A DNA stretch of 64,000 bases from CAUZIB01 sp963663925 (GCA_965237405.1 OZ250139.1:1302001-1366000); one strand, 5' to 3'. Shown: positions 1 through 8,110, counted from the first letter of the stretch. Made by a program: numbers and translations. The notes: generated by a model from the sequence alone, not told the origin.

Positions 1-45
1 ACGTCTTCGGCAATGTGGTGAAGGGCGTTCTGGCATAGCGTTGCG

Positions 46-819
46 ATGGAAGATAACTTTGAGTTCGTCGAATTGAAGTATGCCGCCGCTCGGGCAAGAG
101 CCGCTCGCCGTGTCGAGGAAGCCGCGTTGGACGAGACCGTCGGCCTGAACGGCTACACGACCACAGCCGAAGCTCAGACACTATGCGAGCACCTGGGTCT
201 CAAAGCCAGGACCACGCTGCTGGACGTCGGGGCGGGCCCAGGCTGGCCCGGCTCACACGTCGCCGAGATGACCGGTTGTCACCTCGTCTCTACCGACATT
301 CCCTGGGAAGCGTTGCTTGTGGCCCAGCTTCGGCGCGAGACCGCTGTAGTCCAGGCCCGTGGCGGCTCGCTTCCTTTTCGTGGTGACAGCTTCGACGCCA
401 TCGTCCACGCCGACGTGCTATGTTGAATTACGGACAAGCTCTCCGTGCTGCGAGAGTGTAACCGGGTCCTCAAGTCAGGGGGGTGCATCGCTGGATACGT
501 CATCCACATCCCGACCGGCCTCACCGACGCCCAAGAGCGTCGAGCGGCAGACTTGGGACCATCCGACGTTAGGGCCTCGACTTCACCTGAAGTGCTTACT
601 CAGGCCGCCGGACTAACCGCCGTGGTCAAGGAGGACGTCACGGATGCATTCCGCGCGACATGCGCGGCGCTCGTCGCTGCCCGTAGAGATCTGGAAGACG
701 AGCTGCGCGCCGACGAAGGCGACGACTTCTACGAAGAAGAACGGCGCCAGAAGAACGCGATGCTGCAGGGGATCGATGAAGGCATTCTCTGCCGGTCTCT
801 GGTCGTGGCGAACAAATAG
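46..819 (+). pseudogene. Class I SAM-dependent methyltransferase, interrupted by in-frame TGA
   Basis: One reading frame encodes both halves of a small class I methyltransferase. Residues about 58-75 carry the SAM-binding motif I (LLDVGAGPGWPGS), followed by an acidic motif II end (STDIP) and the post-motif HADVLC. The frame is stopped by TGA at 424-426 and resumes at once with ITDKLSVLRECNRVLKSGG, the usual motif V/VI region (leader plus R-V-L-x-x-G-G). The stop lies where relatives of the family normally have a His or similar residue, so this is either a nonsense mutation, a base-calling error or, least likely, recoding. The second half could restart at 445, but that peptide lacks SAM motif I. 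Substrate unknown. Confidence 0.7.
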
Positions 820-877
820 AACGAGCGGGGCACTGGGACGCCGCGCACCCGCCTGAGTAGTGCCCGTCCCCGTTACG

Positions 878-918
878 CTACCACGGCCGCTTTACCGTGA
901 TCGCCGCCGCGACCTGAA
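878..918 (-). repeat. 3'-end fragment of the dispersed Cys/HGG gene family
   Basis: On the minus strand this encodes QVAAAITVKRPW followed by a stop, the exact C-terminal end of the intact gene at 47,732-48,076. Homology ends abruptly before the next gene. It is one of at least ten such scraps in the window. Confidence 0.7.
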
Positions 919-940
919 GGTCTAGGGCAATAACGACCGT

Positions 941-1366
941 TCAGGGCATCCTGAAGGTGTCATCGAAAGTGAGCTCCGCCGTCGCGGTCTCCCCCTCGGT
1001 CAGTTCGATCGCCATGGGAGCGTATGACGCGTCCAAGATGGTACCGGCCGGCGTGCCGGAGAGAACGGTAACCCAATCAAACCCACCCTGCTCGTCATAG
1101 AGCGCCGTCACATACACCGGTGAGGCGGTGAGGTTGGAGAACGACACCGTCCCACCGTTCTCCGAGACGACCTGAAACGCGAGCGGCTTGTTATCAAAGG
1201 TCGGGGAATCGAAGAGCGACACGTAGATGGCGTTGGCCGAACTGACCTCGCCGCCCCCCTGATAGGTTACGACCACCTCGAGCGACCGCCCCTGGGCCGC
1301 CCAGGCCCAACCCACCGTCAGCCCCGCTATGGCCACCACCGCCGCCGTTCGTTGTCCAATCCGCAT
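941..1366 (-). CDS. Small secreted beta-rich protein, DUF2141-like
   Basis: A 141-residue protein when started at the ATG at 1366, which has a strong GGAGG ribosome site 7 bases upstream and opens a clean signal peptide (MRIGQRTAAVVAIAGLTVGW, cleavage near AWA-AQG). Longer starts upstream would bury the signal peptide. The mature part (YVSLFDSPTFDN, then VTALYDEQGGFD) resembles the periplasmic DUF2141 fold, in which small beta-proteins carry a Y-x-x-x-x-D-E/D-N-like turn; this is a resemblance, not a firm assignment. Its 3' end sits beside a Cys/HGG gene fragment and its promoter side beside another, so repeat insertion flanks it on both sides. Function unknown. Confidence 0.65.
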   Translation of the reverse strand: MRIGQRTAAVVAIAGLTVGWAWAAQGRSLEVVVTYQGGGEVSSANAIYVSLFDSPTFDNKPLAFQVVSENGGTVSFSNLTASPVYVTALYDEQGGFDWVTVLSGTPAGTILDASYAPMAIELTEGETATAELTFDDTFRMP

Positions 1367-1455
1367 AGTTACCTCCAGATAGGCAGACGGAAACCAAACG
1401 CAGTAAGTTCCACCGCTGTCCTCGTGTACCACCTCTCCCGCTTTGGAGCCGTCAC

Positions 1456-1503
1456 CTACCACGGACGCTTCACCATGATCGCCGCAGCGACGTGAATGCG
1501 GTT
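1456..1503 (-). repeat. 3'-end fragment of the dispersed Cys/HGG gene family
   Basis: The minus strand encodes RIHVAAAIMVKRPW and a stop, a diverged copy of the C-terminus of the 47,732 gene. It lies just upstream of the secreted protein gene that begins at 1366. Confidence 0.6.
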
Positions 1504-1547
1504 CAGCTGCGCTGTAGACAACAAGTGGTGTCAGGCGTCAGCTGGCT

Positions 1548-1784
1548 TCAAGCGGCGGGATCGTCGGCTCGCGGGATGTCCGTCACTGCACTGAGCACGA
1601 AGTGCAACCGGATCCGGTCACCGGGTTTGAGACTGCGGTCCATCGATTCTGGGCCCACGCGCGCTGTCGCCACCGGCCCTTCGGGATCGTCAGCATCGGT
1701 GTAGTAGACCTCCCATGAAACCTGGCCGTGAATGCTGATCGGCTGGATCTTGCGGAGGAGCCCGTCTCGTGACCCTGTGAGCAT
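1548..1784 (-). CDS. Small hypothetical protein
   Basis: A 78-residue acidic protein starting MLTGSRDGLLRK. I do not recognise it. It has no signal peptide, membrane segment or Cys pair; the centre (SWEVYYTDADDPEGPVATAR, then KPGDRIRLHFVLSAVTDIP) looks like a compact beta-barrel of the kind found in single-domain regulators, including several hydrophobic-charged alternations. It stands alone between two repeat-bearing spacers. The codon usage looks coding, but support is only the frame and composition. Confidence 0.45.
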   Translation of the reverse strand: MLTGSRDGLLRKIQPISIHGQVSWEVYYTDADDPEGPVATARVGPESMDRSLKPGDRIRLHFVLSAVTDIPRADDPAA

Positions 1785-1907
1785 AGGCCGATTATAGCCC
1801 TGCCCCCCCTGCCTTACTCACCCCCGTCCCCGTTGAACCGCCAATCTTAAAAAGGGTTACAAAAAGACCAGCTCGCCTCTTTACCTTCTCCCCAGACTCC
1901 CACCTGA

Positions 1908-2378
1908 GTGATCCGATTACCAAAACAGACTAAAGTCGTTCCCGTGATGGGATCGCATCAGCTTGCCCTAATTGTGGCCGTCCCGATATTCCTGGGACTG
2001 GCTATACAGAGGTCAGGACCACGAGAAATCATGGCAAGCATGGTAGATCCCGCAGCCAACTTTATCTGGAGGTCCGTTTCGACCACTGTAACTTCTCAAG
2101 GAACTGAAGAGAAAGCTCCGCAGAATGAGAGTGAATGGACCGACCTACGAAATGCAGCCAACCTCCTCGCTGAGGGTGGGCGTCTTCTCAAGAAAGCTCC
2201 TCAGGGAGAGGGCGATAAGGATTGGCTGAGATGGTCTCAAGCAGTCGTCGATTCCGCCACGTTAACCCTTGAAGCCATAGAGTCTAAGAATGCTGAGCAG
2301 GTCTTCGAAGCCGGAGGCGCGATCTATGAGACCTGTGTTGGATGTCACGGCGGTTATTGGCGGATGTCGTCGCCGTGA
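1908..2378 (+). CDS. Cytochrome c'/c556-like monohaem protein
   Basis: A 156-residue exported protein with a single CVGCH haem-c motif close to the C-terminus (about residue 145), the arrangement of the four-helix cytochrome c' and c556 family, in which the N-terminal part forms helices and the haem binds at the end of the last helix. An N-terminal hydrophobic stretch (LALIVAVPIFLGLAI) serves as signal or anchor. The frame opens with GTG at 1908; an ATG at 1947 (MGSHQLALIVAVP) gives a more typical export signal and is an equally good start. Role probably periplasmic electron transfer or gas binding; no partner gene is adjacent. Confidence 0.7.
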   Translation: MIRLPKQTKVVPVMGSHQLALIVAVPIFLGLAIQRSGPREIMASMVDPAANFIWRSVSTTVTSQGTEEKAPQNESEWTDLRNAANLLAEGGRLLKKAPQGEGDKDWLRWSQAVVDSATLTLEAIESKNAEQVFEAGGAIYETCVGCHGGYWRMSSP

Positions 2379-2658
2379 GCGCGTACACAGGGCCCCTGGA
2401 TGAGCTAACCCGCGAGGTCTAGCTCAGGAGTACTTGCACACGATCTTTGCATCGGTAACGATGCGAACACCTTTGCCTGTCCTGCAAGCAGGAGCTTCCA
2501 CCCACCGTTGAGTTCGGTGGTGAGTCCCCGGTCCGGTCGACGTAGGTCTGCACGATGCCTCGTGCCACTTGGCCACCTCACGCCCTTCCGTGTCACAAAG
2601 GTGGCCGTCGAGCCAGTGCTCCAGGCGTTCAAGGTCCGCCACGGACACCGCTTGCCGA
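2379..2658. other. Unassigned spacer with two short hairpins
   Basis: No convincing gene. Two perfect hairpins are visible: 2449-2464 (GCATCG, GTAA loop, CGATGC) and 2480-2493 (TCCTGC, AA, GCAGGA). A minus-strand frame (about 2424-2648, beginning MSVADLERLEHWLDGHL) has coding-like composition in its first half and abuts the fxsA 3' end; it may be the remnant of a small gene, but I cannot name it. Confidence 0.35.
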
Positions 2659-3126
2659 TTAGCTGCGCGAACCGGCGGGTCGGCCCGGGGTCACGTCCTT
2701 CATTGGCGGTTGGCGTGACCGGTCGCCCGCTACGACGGACGCCATGGTCACGCCGACGGTGGCCTCCTGGACGGCGCGCTCGAACCGCCGCTTCAGGAAG
2801 CGCTTCAGCCGCCGCCGGCAGGCCGGGACGAGGCAGAGGAAACCGACGAGGTCGGTCAACACGCCGGGCGTGATGAGCACCGCCGCCGCGAGAAGGATCA
2901 GCACACCGTCAACGATCGGCTCGGCGGGCAGCTGGCCGCCGTCGAGATCGTTGCGCAGGCGCGCCAGCGTACTGATGCCCTGTTGCCGGGCCAGCGACGC
3001 GCCGACGATCCCGGTGCCTATGATGAGGCCGACCGTGGCGAAGGTGCCGACACGCTGTCCGATCTCGATGAGCAGGACGAGCTCGACGACCGGCACCGCA
3101 ATGAAGAGAATGAGGAGGCGTCCCAC
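2659..3126 (-). CDS. fxsA: FxsA family membrane protein
   Basis: A 155-residue cytoplasmic-membrane protein. It starts MGRLLILFIAVPVVELVLLI, the FxsA family signature start, has the glycine-rich turn VGLIIGTGIVGASLARQQG typical of the family, a third and fourth hydrophobic segment (VDGVLILLAAAVLITPGVLTD) and the conserved FLCLVP before a basic C-terminus. In E. coli FxsA suppresses phage T7 exclusion by F plasmids; its normal role is unknown. The gene is solitary here. The last 40 residues are unlike other members and may be a diverged tail. Confidence 0.85.
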   Translation of the reverse strand: MGRLLILFIAVPVVELVLLIEIGQRVGTFATVGLIIGTGIVGASLARQQGISTLARLRNDLDGGQLPAEPIVDGVLILLAAAVLITPGVLTDLVGFLCLVPACRRRLKRFLKRRFERAVQEATVGVTMASVVAGDRSRQPPMKDVTPGRPAGSRS

Positions 3127-3371
3127 GGTGATGCGTTTCCTAGCCCAGACTGCGAGTCAAAGTGTCCAGCAGAGGCTCATAGAATCCGGCGAATATTGTA
3201 GGATAAACAATGGTATATATGAACAGTGTAAGACTATAACTCTTTAATTTACCTTTATTTATAACGTTTTAAGAAGTCCTAGCCGACATGGTAGAAAGGA
3301 AGGGGGGCTAAACGCACCCCGCGTAACGGCTCCGACAGAAGACTCGCTCAACGGCCTGCGAATGATTTCTG

Positions 3372-4376
3372 TCAACCGAACATAACTGTCCAATCAGTCT
3401 CGAGCTGTGGTCCGTCAAGGTGCTGGTATACGGGCAGCAGAAATTCCAAGGCGAGGCGATGCCCTCCTACAATGTCCCCTCGACCATACAGGTTTAGACC
3501 GACGCCGGCGTTTAGTCGAGTGCCTGCACGGAGAACTGGATTCGCTGTTGGCGTCATCGCAGGATTCAGCACGGAGTCCGCTCCGTCAATATTACCCCAG
3601 GAGTCCATGCCTAGCCGAAGCGCCACGCTGGCCTTGTCACTCAGCAACCAAGATCCCCATGTCGTTGCAGCGATACGGTTCCCGAGTGCATAGTTACGTT
3701 CGTTGGTGCCGATCCGCACTGTACCAATTGCCTGAGCACCCCACGACCAGCGGTCACCTTGGCCGAGCCACGTAACCCCGGGCATCAGGTCCAACGTCCC
3801 ACTACCCAACTGCATCGGATACGGAAGTTGAACATCTGCGGAAACGGGCGTGTCGCCGCGCTCATCAATCTGACCAGTGGGCAGACTGACACCAAGATTC
3901 AGGTGCCAGCGCTGGCGGTCCGATTCGGCTACTCCTACGAGCGCGGAAAGCTTCACATCGCCAATCCCCACAGTCTCGGTCGTGAAGTGCACACCAGTAC
4001 GCGTGCGGTGATCCATTGAGAGGCCTAGGCCGGAAACCATCCCCATCAACGTAACCCGGTCGCTCGGGGCATACATCACAGCCGGCATAAACATGTTCAT
4101 CGGCATGCGAAGTGGTGTGACCGGAAAACGGGTGAGCACCTCGTCAGCGTTCAGTCGATCAACGCCATCTCGATTGCCGTCCATGGTCATGCGCATATAA
4201 CGAAACGAGAACATCCACTCGCCGGCTTCGTGGGCATGATCGCCCATCACGCCGAGTGGAGCGTGGCTATCAGCTCGCGAGGCTGACCAGGACTGCGCTC
4301 CCGCACTTGTGGACGTCACCACGCACACGAGCCACACCGACACCTTAAAGAAACAACCCGACCGTCTCCCACCCAT
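3372..4376 (-). CDS. Outer-membrane beta-barrel, transporter/MetA-pathway-like family
   Basis: A 334-residue protein when started at the ATG at 4376, which has an AGAAGG ribosome site and opens a signal peptide ending SAGAQ. The first conserved block of the mature chain (APLGVMGDHAHEAGEWMFS, then FRYMRMTMDGNRDG) is rich in His and Met and is the hallmark of a barrel family usually annotated as transporter or phenol-degradation MetA-like protein, often found next to copper or heavy-metal genes. The remainder alternates short amphipathic strands and ends in an aromatic FG-type terminus (DWTVMFG). It is followed upstream by a Cys/His/Met-rich small gene, so a metal-related pair is likely (inference). 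Confidence 0.7.
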   Translation of the reverse strand: MGGRRSGCFFKVSVWLVCVVTSTSAGAQSWSASRADSHAPLGVMGDHAHEAGEWMFSFRYMRMTMDGNRDGVDRLNADEVLTRFPVTPLRMPMNMFMPAVMYAPSDRVTLMGMVSGLGLSMDHRTRTGVHFTTETVGIGDVKLSALVGVAESDRQRWHLNLGVSLPTGQIDERGDTPVSADVQLPYPMQLGSGTLDLMPGVTWLGQGDRWSWGAQAIGTVRIGTNERNYALGNRIAATTWGSWLLSDKASVALRLGMDSWGNIDGADSVLNPAMTPTANPVLRAGTRLNAGVGLNLYGRGDIVGGHRLALEFLLPVYQHLDGPQLETDWTVMFG

Positions 4377-4487
4377 ATCCTTCTGATCTCCACCTGCCAC
4401 ACTCTTCGTTACCACGCACGCCATCGCCGAGCACTGCCATGCGATGGCCAGAATCTAATTCTTCTGCGAGACCGCTCAAGAGCGAGG

Positions 4488-4823
4488 CTACCTGCGAGGT
4501 GGTCGATGTTCTGGGGGGACGATCCAGTTAGAGGGCAGGAGTGACACGTGACCGAGTGCCCCGAGCGAAGGCTCATCCATGATCACGGTGGATGACGTAA
4601 CCGGCAACATGAGCGGCCCGAACATCGACATCAGGTCCATGTCCAGCTGTGTGCCCTGCAGGCGGCAGCGTGTCGAATCTGCCGGTGTTCGGTGCATCGG
4701 ACAGGAACCGTGATCCGTTCCGTGGGTGCAGGTACAGACGATATCTGAGCCGGCACTGACCGTAGCGAGCACGTTGATGCCTCCAGCTACGATAAGCACG
4801 TAGAGAAGAAGCGCAAGGCTCAC
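4488..4823 (-). CDS. Small exported Cys/His/Met-rich protein, probably metal-related
   Basis: A 111-residue protein starting MSLALLLYVLIVAGGINVLA, a clear export signal. The early mature part holds closely spaced metal ligands (CTCTHGTDHGSCPMH), and the middle is Met-rich (DLMSMFGPLMLP). This pattern occurs in small periplasmic or membrane-attached proteins of copper-handling gene clusters. It lies about 110 bp upstream of, and in the same direction as, the outer-membrane barrel gene at 3372-4376, consistent with one operon. No named family is recognised. Confidence 0.55.
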   Translation of the reverse strand: MSLALLLYVLIVAGGINVLATVSAGSDIVCTCTHGTDHGSCPMHRTPADSTRCRLQGTQLDMDLMSMFGPLMLPVTSSTVIMDEPSLGALGHVSLLPSNWIVPPEHRPPRR

Positions 4824-4907
4824 GAGCTAGACAAGAAGACTTCGAGACTTCAACAACACACCGAGCGTAGTTTCAGCCTCTGGATCGGTCAAGACTTTAG
4901 CCGCAGT

Positions 4908-5762
4908 CTACCGTTCCGTCAGCATAGACTGAAATCTTGCTTCGGCGCTTGCCACCATCGCCATCCATCCCTCAGCGTCGAGGCAGCTCGCACAGTTCGG
5001 GTTGACGGGGAGATCCGGGTTCAGCTCGGAGTATGTCTCCCGCGCGTGATTGTGTAAGAAAAGATCGGGCGGCGCGAGCTCCTTCAGCCGGCGCAGGGTT
5101 CGTTGCGTATCTTCCACGACGGTTGGGTGCCTCGGGTTGTCGACGAGTGGGGCTCCGTCGTTCGGGATCTCGCCGCCACGAAAGGCAACGTCAAACGTCT
5201 GCCCGCCCTCCTGGACAGTTGTCATCCACATCGTTGCTCCTTGCGTGTGGCCCCCCGTCCACAGGGCGCGCAACGTCACCCCACCCAGCGTGACCGTGTC
5301 ACCGTCCTCGACCACGCGATCCACCGTGACAGGCTCCCAGTCTCTGGCCCCGATAGCCGAGTTGTCCTGGCCTGATTGAAGCGCCACAGCGTCGCCGCCG
5401 AGCGCAACAACCTGTGCTCCGGTCACTCGCTTCATAGCCGCGTGTCCCTCGATGTGGTCCCAATGCGCATGGCTCGAGATCATGATCCGGATGTCCCGGA
5501 CGTTGAACCCGAGTTTCTCTACGTTCGAGACGATGAGCTCATGCATGTCGGCGCTACCCGTGTCGTGGAGAATGTGGCCCTCCGGTGTGGTGATGAGGTA
5601 GGAGCCATATTGGCCGCCGACATAGTAGATATTGCCTATGACGCGAAATGGCTCCATGGCTTCGCTCACCGCCTGAATTCGCTCCGCTCGTTCGGCTGCA
5701 CCAGTCGGCGACATAGCTATCATCGCTGCACTCAGTACCACCAATGCACATATCAGACGCAT
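4908..5762 (-). CDS. Subclass B3 metallo-beta-lactamase-fold hydrolase
   Basis: A 284-residue exported enzyme with signal peptide ending TGAA. Zinc ligands of the B3 type are all visible: H98-A-H100-W-D102-H103 (the HxHxDH motif), H172 in TGGHTQGATMW and H237/H239 in LFLHNHA. The N-terminal HDTGS strand and length fit subclass B3 (L1, FEZ-1, THIN-B-like), which hydrolyses beta-lactams in the periplasm with two zinc ions. Many environmental members of this group lack measured lactamase activity, so antibiotic resistance should not be assumed. The gene stands alone; no regulator is seen nearby. Confidence 0.8.
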   Translation of the reverse strand: MRLICALVVLSAAMIAMSPTGAAERAERIQAVSEAMEPFRVIGNIYYVGGQYGSYLITTPEGHILHDTGSADMHELIVSNVEKLGFNVRDIRIMISSHAHWDHIEGHAAMKRVTGAQVVALGGDAVALQSGQDNSAIGARDWEPVTVDRVVEDGDTVTLGGVTLRALWTGGHTQGATMWMTTVQEGGQTFDVAFRGGEIPNDGAPLVDNPRHPTVVEDTQRTLRRLKELAPPDLFLHNHARETYSELNPDLPVNPNCASCLDAEGWMAMVASAEARFQSMLTER

Positions 5763-6141
5763 ACGGCCTCCTTACCTGACCTGTGTTTTCCGATTCGCCT
5801 GCCCCGGAAGACTCCCTTATACACCCGAAGGCCGCCCGACGATGGACGATATTAGAGCACCCCGATCTCCAAGACTCCCCGCCCGACGATAGACGCTATT
5901 AGAGGCGCCCCGCCCCCCAAGCGAAGCTCTCGAACCCGCGTCGAGCTCCCCCGTCACCGTTGCCCCCCCCCTGCCAGCCAACTGTAGGATTGGCATCTAC
6001 ACCGACAACGGATGACGAAACGAAAGCGAGTAGACCGTGGGCTCACCTGATCGCTAATCAATGAGGCCACTGTTCACGATTCACGCCGGGGAGTTTGTCG
6101 TCGGTGACTACATCGCTTGTCGGTAACTTGGAGGAAATACG
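5763..6141. repeat. Intergenic region with imperfect tandem repeat
   Basis: No gene is seen between the two oppositely directed genes. Positions 5833-5857 and 5880-5904 are a 25-bp direct repeat (CGCCCGACGATGGACGATAT and following) with two mismatches and a period of 47 bp. The flanking AAGACTCCC is itself repeated (near 5807 and 5871). Divergent promoters for the 5762 and 6142 genes must lie here, but none is clear. Confidence 0.5.
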
Positions 6142-6582
6142 TTGAACACAAGAATCGACGCCCTCTTGGTCAGTGTCGGGCTCGCTCTCAGTTCGGTCGT
6201 CGCCTGCGGCGATAATCCAGCCGCTCCGACCGTAAACGTGCCTTTCAGCACCACCGATCTCGTCGTGGGCTCAGGCGCGACGGCCTCGACGGGCCAAACC
6301 GTGACAGTCGCCTATACCGGTTGGCTCTATGAAGAAGGCGCGGCCGACAACAAGGGAACCCAGTTCGACCAGACCAGTGCCGAATCGCCGTTCTCGTTCG
6401 TTCTCGGTGCCGGCCAGGTCATCGCTGGTTGGGACCAAGGATTGGTAGGCATGAAGGTCGGGGGTCGGCGACGGCTCGTCATTCCCCCTGCACTTGCCTA
6501 TGGCACGCAGGGTGCGGGGGGCGGACTCATTCCTCCCAACGCGACTTTAATCTTTGAAGTGGAGCTCCTCGGGGTAAATTGA
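6142..6582 (+). CDS. FKBP-type peptidyl-prolyl cis-trans isomerase lipoprotein
   Basis: A 146-residue single-domain FKBP. It starts with TTG at 6142, chosen because a GGAGG site lies 8 bases upstream and no ATG fits. The signal peptide ends in a lipobox (SSVVAC, Cys22), so the protein is probably anchored in the outer membrane or periplasmic face. The FKBP core shows V-x-Y-T-G-W-L, FDQT for the F-D-S/T position, VIAGWDQGL, the GRRRLVIPPALAYG motif and the closing PPNATLIFEVELL. It catalyses proline isomerisation during protein folding outside the cytoplasm. A possible terminator follows at 6604-6629. Confidence 0.9.
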   Translation: MNTRIDALLVSVGLALSSVVACGDNPAAPTVNVPFSTTDLVVGSGATASTGQTVTVAYTGWLYEEGAADNKGTQFDQTSAESPFSFVLGAGQVIAGWDQGLVGMKVGGRRRLVIPPALAYGTQGAGGGLIPPNATLIFEVELLGVN

Positions 6583-6603
6583 ACCGGCTTGCCTCTGGTT
6601 CGT

Positions 6604-6629
6604 GCGCTGACTGTGATTTTCCTCAGCGC
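6604..6629 (+). terminator. Possible hairpin terminator after the FKBP gene
   Basis: GCGCTGA (6604-6610) pairs with TCAGCGC (6623-6629) around a 12-nt loop, 21 bases after the FKBP stop. There is no clear U tract after it, so termination is only a suggestion. Confidence 0.35.
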
Positions 6630-6659
6630 CTACCGCCGATAGGCGAAAACGCGATAAGG

Positions 6660-7082
6660 AACAGCTGGCGGTTCCGATCCAGCACCGCCTGATAAGAAGG
6701 GTGGGGGAAGTAGCGGTACCAGTCGGGAACCGCTACTCAACGCTCCACCCACGCTTGACGGTCTGGGTGAATTGCTGAAGCAGACACCGAAGGAGAAGGG
6801 AACGAGATGGACAATGGAGGGAAGCCGAAAAGGAACATCGGGCGGTAGTACCCCATTGGAACCGCCCGATGAGACCGTCCCGACCCTCGCCGAGATGGGC
6901 ATCGACAAGAGTGGGGTACCGGAGGGGTACCCCACTTTACCCATGAAAGGGCGTGGAGTTATTGGCGGGTCCTCAACGGACCCGCCAATAACAACGCTGG
7001 CCGGAGGTCGAAGTTAGGTGGGTCCCGACAGGACCTACCTAACATGCCGCCTACGCTCGCTGAGATGGGCATCGACAAGAAG
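6660..7082 (+). repeat. Cluster of five to six variable-arm palindromes in MT-A70 N-module debris
   Basis: Five good and one degenerate hairpin of the GGTNCC type: 6667-6689 (degenerate), 6709-6737, 6836-6871, 6910-6936, 6958-6992 (15-bp perfect stem) and 7013-7043. Arms differ in sequence (AGTAGC, CATCGGGC, AGTGG, GTTATTGGC, GTTAGGT) but each pairs with its partner. Between them lie pieces of the module that encodes GELLKQTPKEKG upstream and PTLAEMGIDKK downstream of the hairpin in intact copies. All hairpins sit in the same reading frame relative to those pieces, coding a Gly-Gly-Ser/Thr ... Pro-Pro linker. The debris ends at 7082, where a transporter fragment begins. Confidence 0.7.
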
Positions 7083-7272
7083 ACATCATCTTCTTCGTTT
7101 TCATCGTGGGTGGCGTGATTGCCGTCATCCGTGCGACAGGTGCCATCGACGCGCTTATCGCTTCTGCCATGCGGTATTTGGGTGGTCGCCCGGCGATGCT
7201 GATTGCCGGAATAATGACGCTCTTCGCGCTCGGTTCGTCCACGATTGGTATGGCCGAAGAGTACCTGCTGCG
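7083..7272 (+). pseudogene. Fragment of a YfcC/AbgT-like transporter
   Basis: A 60-residue open stretch with three features of the YfcC-type carboxylate/amino-acid transporter family: a start IIFFVFIVGGVIAVIRATGA, a DALIAS segment, and ALGSSTIGMAEEYL, matching the conserved G-M-A-E-E loop. No start codon or remainder of the gene is present. It begins directly after the conserved module end (GIDKKTSS-like sequence) and is cut at about 7272, where homology to the ADP-ribosyltransferase-like gene starts. Confidence 0.55.
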
Positions 7273-7295
7273 ATACGTTCGCCTACTCCGGCAGG

Positions 7296-7462
7296 GTCCT
7301 ACAGGGTCATGAATTATCGGCTGTTTCGGGTCCCCGATCGTGTCTCGCCAGGACGTGATTCGACATTTTTTTGATCCCAGAGGGCGACGAAACGGAATGT
7401 TACCTGGAGCACGAAAAGGAATGCATCATCGACCCACAGCGGATCGGTCGGGTCACGTATGC
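7296..7462 (+). pseudogene. 3' fragment of the ADP-ribosyltransferase-like gene
   Basis: The bases match 17,590-17,755, the C-terminal third of the gene at 17,045: both contain the segment coding S-R-x-I-S-x-L, S-R-Q-D-V-I, and the terminal ECIIDPQRIGRVTY. Here frame is lost by small indels. This is a truncated duplicate joined to the transporter fragment. Confidence 0.65.
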
Positions 7463-7477
7463 GGGTGTGGGAATAGT

Positions 7478-7702
7478 TTAAATCAGGCGACTGAGAGCCA
7501 CCAGCCCGAAGTAGAGCACCGCCGTTGCCCAATTCTGACCCCCCGGCGGAAGCGCTTTGCGAAGGGGCCGGAGTAATGGCTCGGTGAAAGCATCCACCAG
7601 TCTCGTCAGCGAGCGGGTGGTGTCATTCACGGGGAGCCATGTGAGGACCATGGAGGCCAGCACGATGTACGAGTAAAATCTGAGTAACTGACTGATCAGC
7701 AT
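7478..7702 (-). CDS. YggT family membrane protein
   Basis: A 74-residue protein with two membrane segments: LLRFYSYIVLASMVLTWLP and the C-terminal WATAVLYFGLVALSRLI. Between them lies the conserved R-x-L-x-x-x-x-P-L-L-x-P-x-R turn (EPLLRPLRKALPPGG). YggT proteins are small inner-membrane proteins often encoded near pyrroline-5-carboxylate reductase or cell-division genes and implicated in osmotic adaptation. Slightly shorter than usual but complete, with ATG at 7702. Confidence 0.75.
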   Translation of the reverse strand: MLISQLLRFYSYIVLASMVLTWLPVNDTTRSLTRLVDAFTEPLLRPLRKALPPGGQNWATAVLYFGLVALSRLI

Positions 7703-7781
7703 GCATAATCCCTAAACATAAATCGCTTGTCGATTCTTCACTCCACCCTAATCGACCTGAGAACGGATATTAGCCAGAGGT

Positions 7782-8110
7782 CTACCACGGCCTTTTGACC
7801 GTGATCGCCGCCGCGACCTGAATACGTTCGGTGGTTCGCCCGACCGACCGGTCGACCAAAGAATTCGCGGCACCCAGGGCCACGCTTTCGGACTCGGCCG
7901 CGAGCAGGCGTCGAGCACCTCGAACGCACGTGGCGCGAGGTTGCGGAGTCTCAGCTCAGCTAGCTCGACCATCTCAGCCGCTTTGGCCTGTGCCTGTGGG
8001 CTGGCCCCGCCGTGATTCCGACAGACATTCTGTCCTTTCATTGAAAACTTCTCGCAGGGCGCTCCACTGCGGTTGGTCGCCTTGCATTTGCGCGGGTGAC
8101 GCGGCTCGAC
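7782..8110 (-). pseudogene. Cys/HGG small gene, full-length but frameshifted
   Basis: Minus-strand sequence encodes RKCKATNRSGAPCEKFSMKG, NVCRNHGG and SPQAQAKAAEMVELAELRLR, then needs a one-base shift near 7910 to continue into the SLVDRSVGR...RIQVAAAITVKRPW end. The same position in the intact paralogue has one more base. No ATG is present at the expected start although an AAGGAGG site is conserved there. So this copy is dead. The family (C-x5-8-C, C-x2-HGG) is common near phage terminase genes; its role is unknown. Confidence 0.7.
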
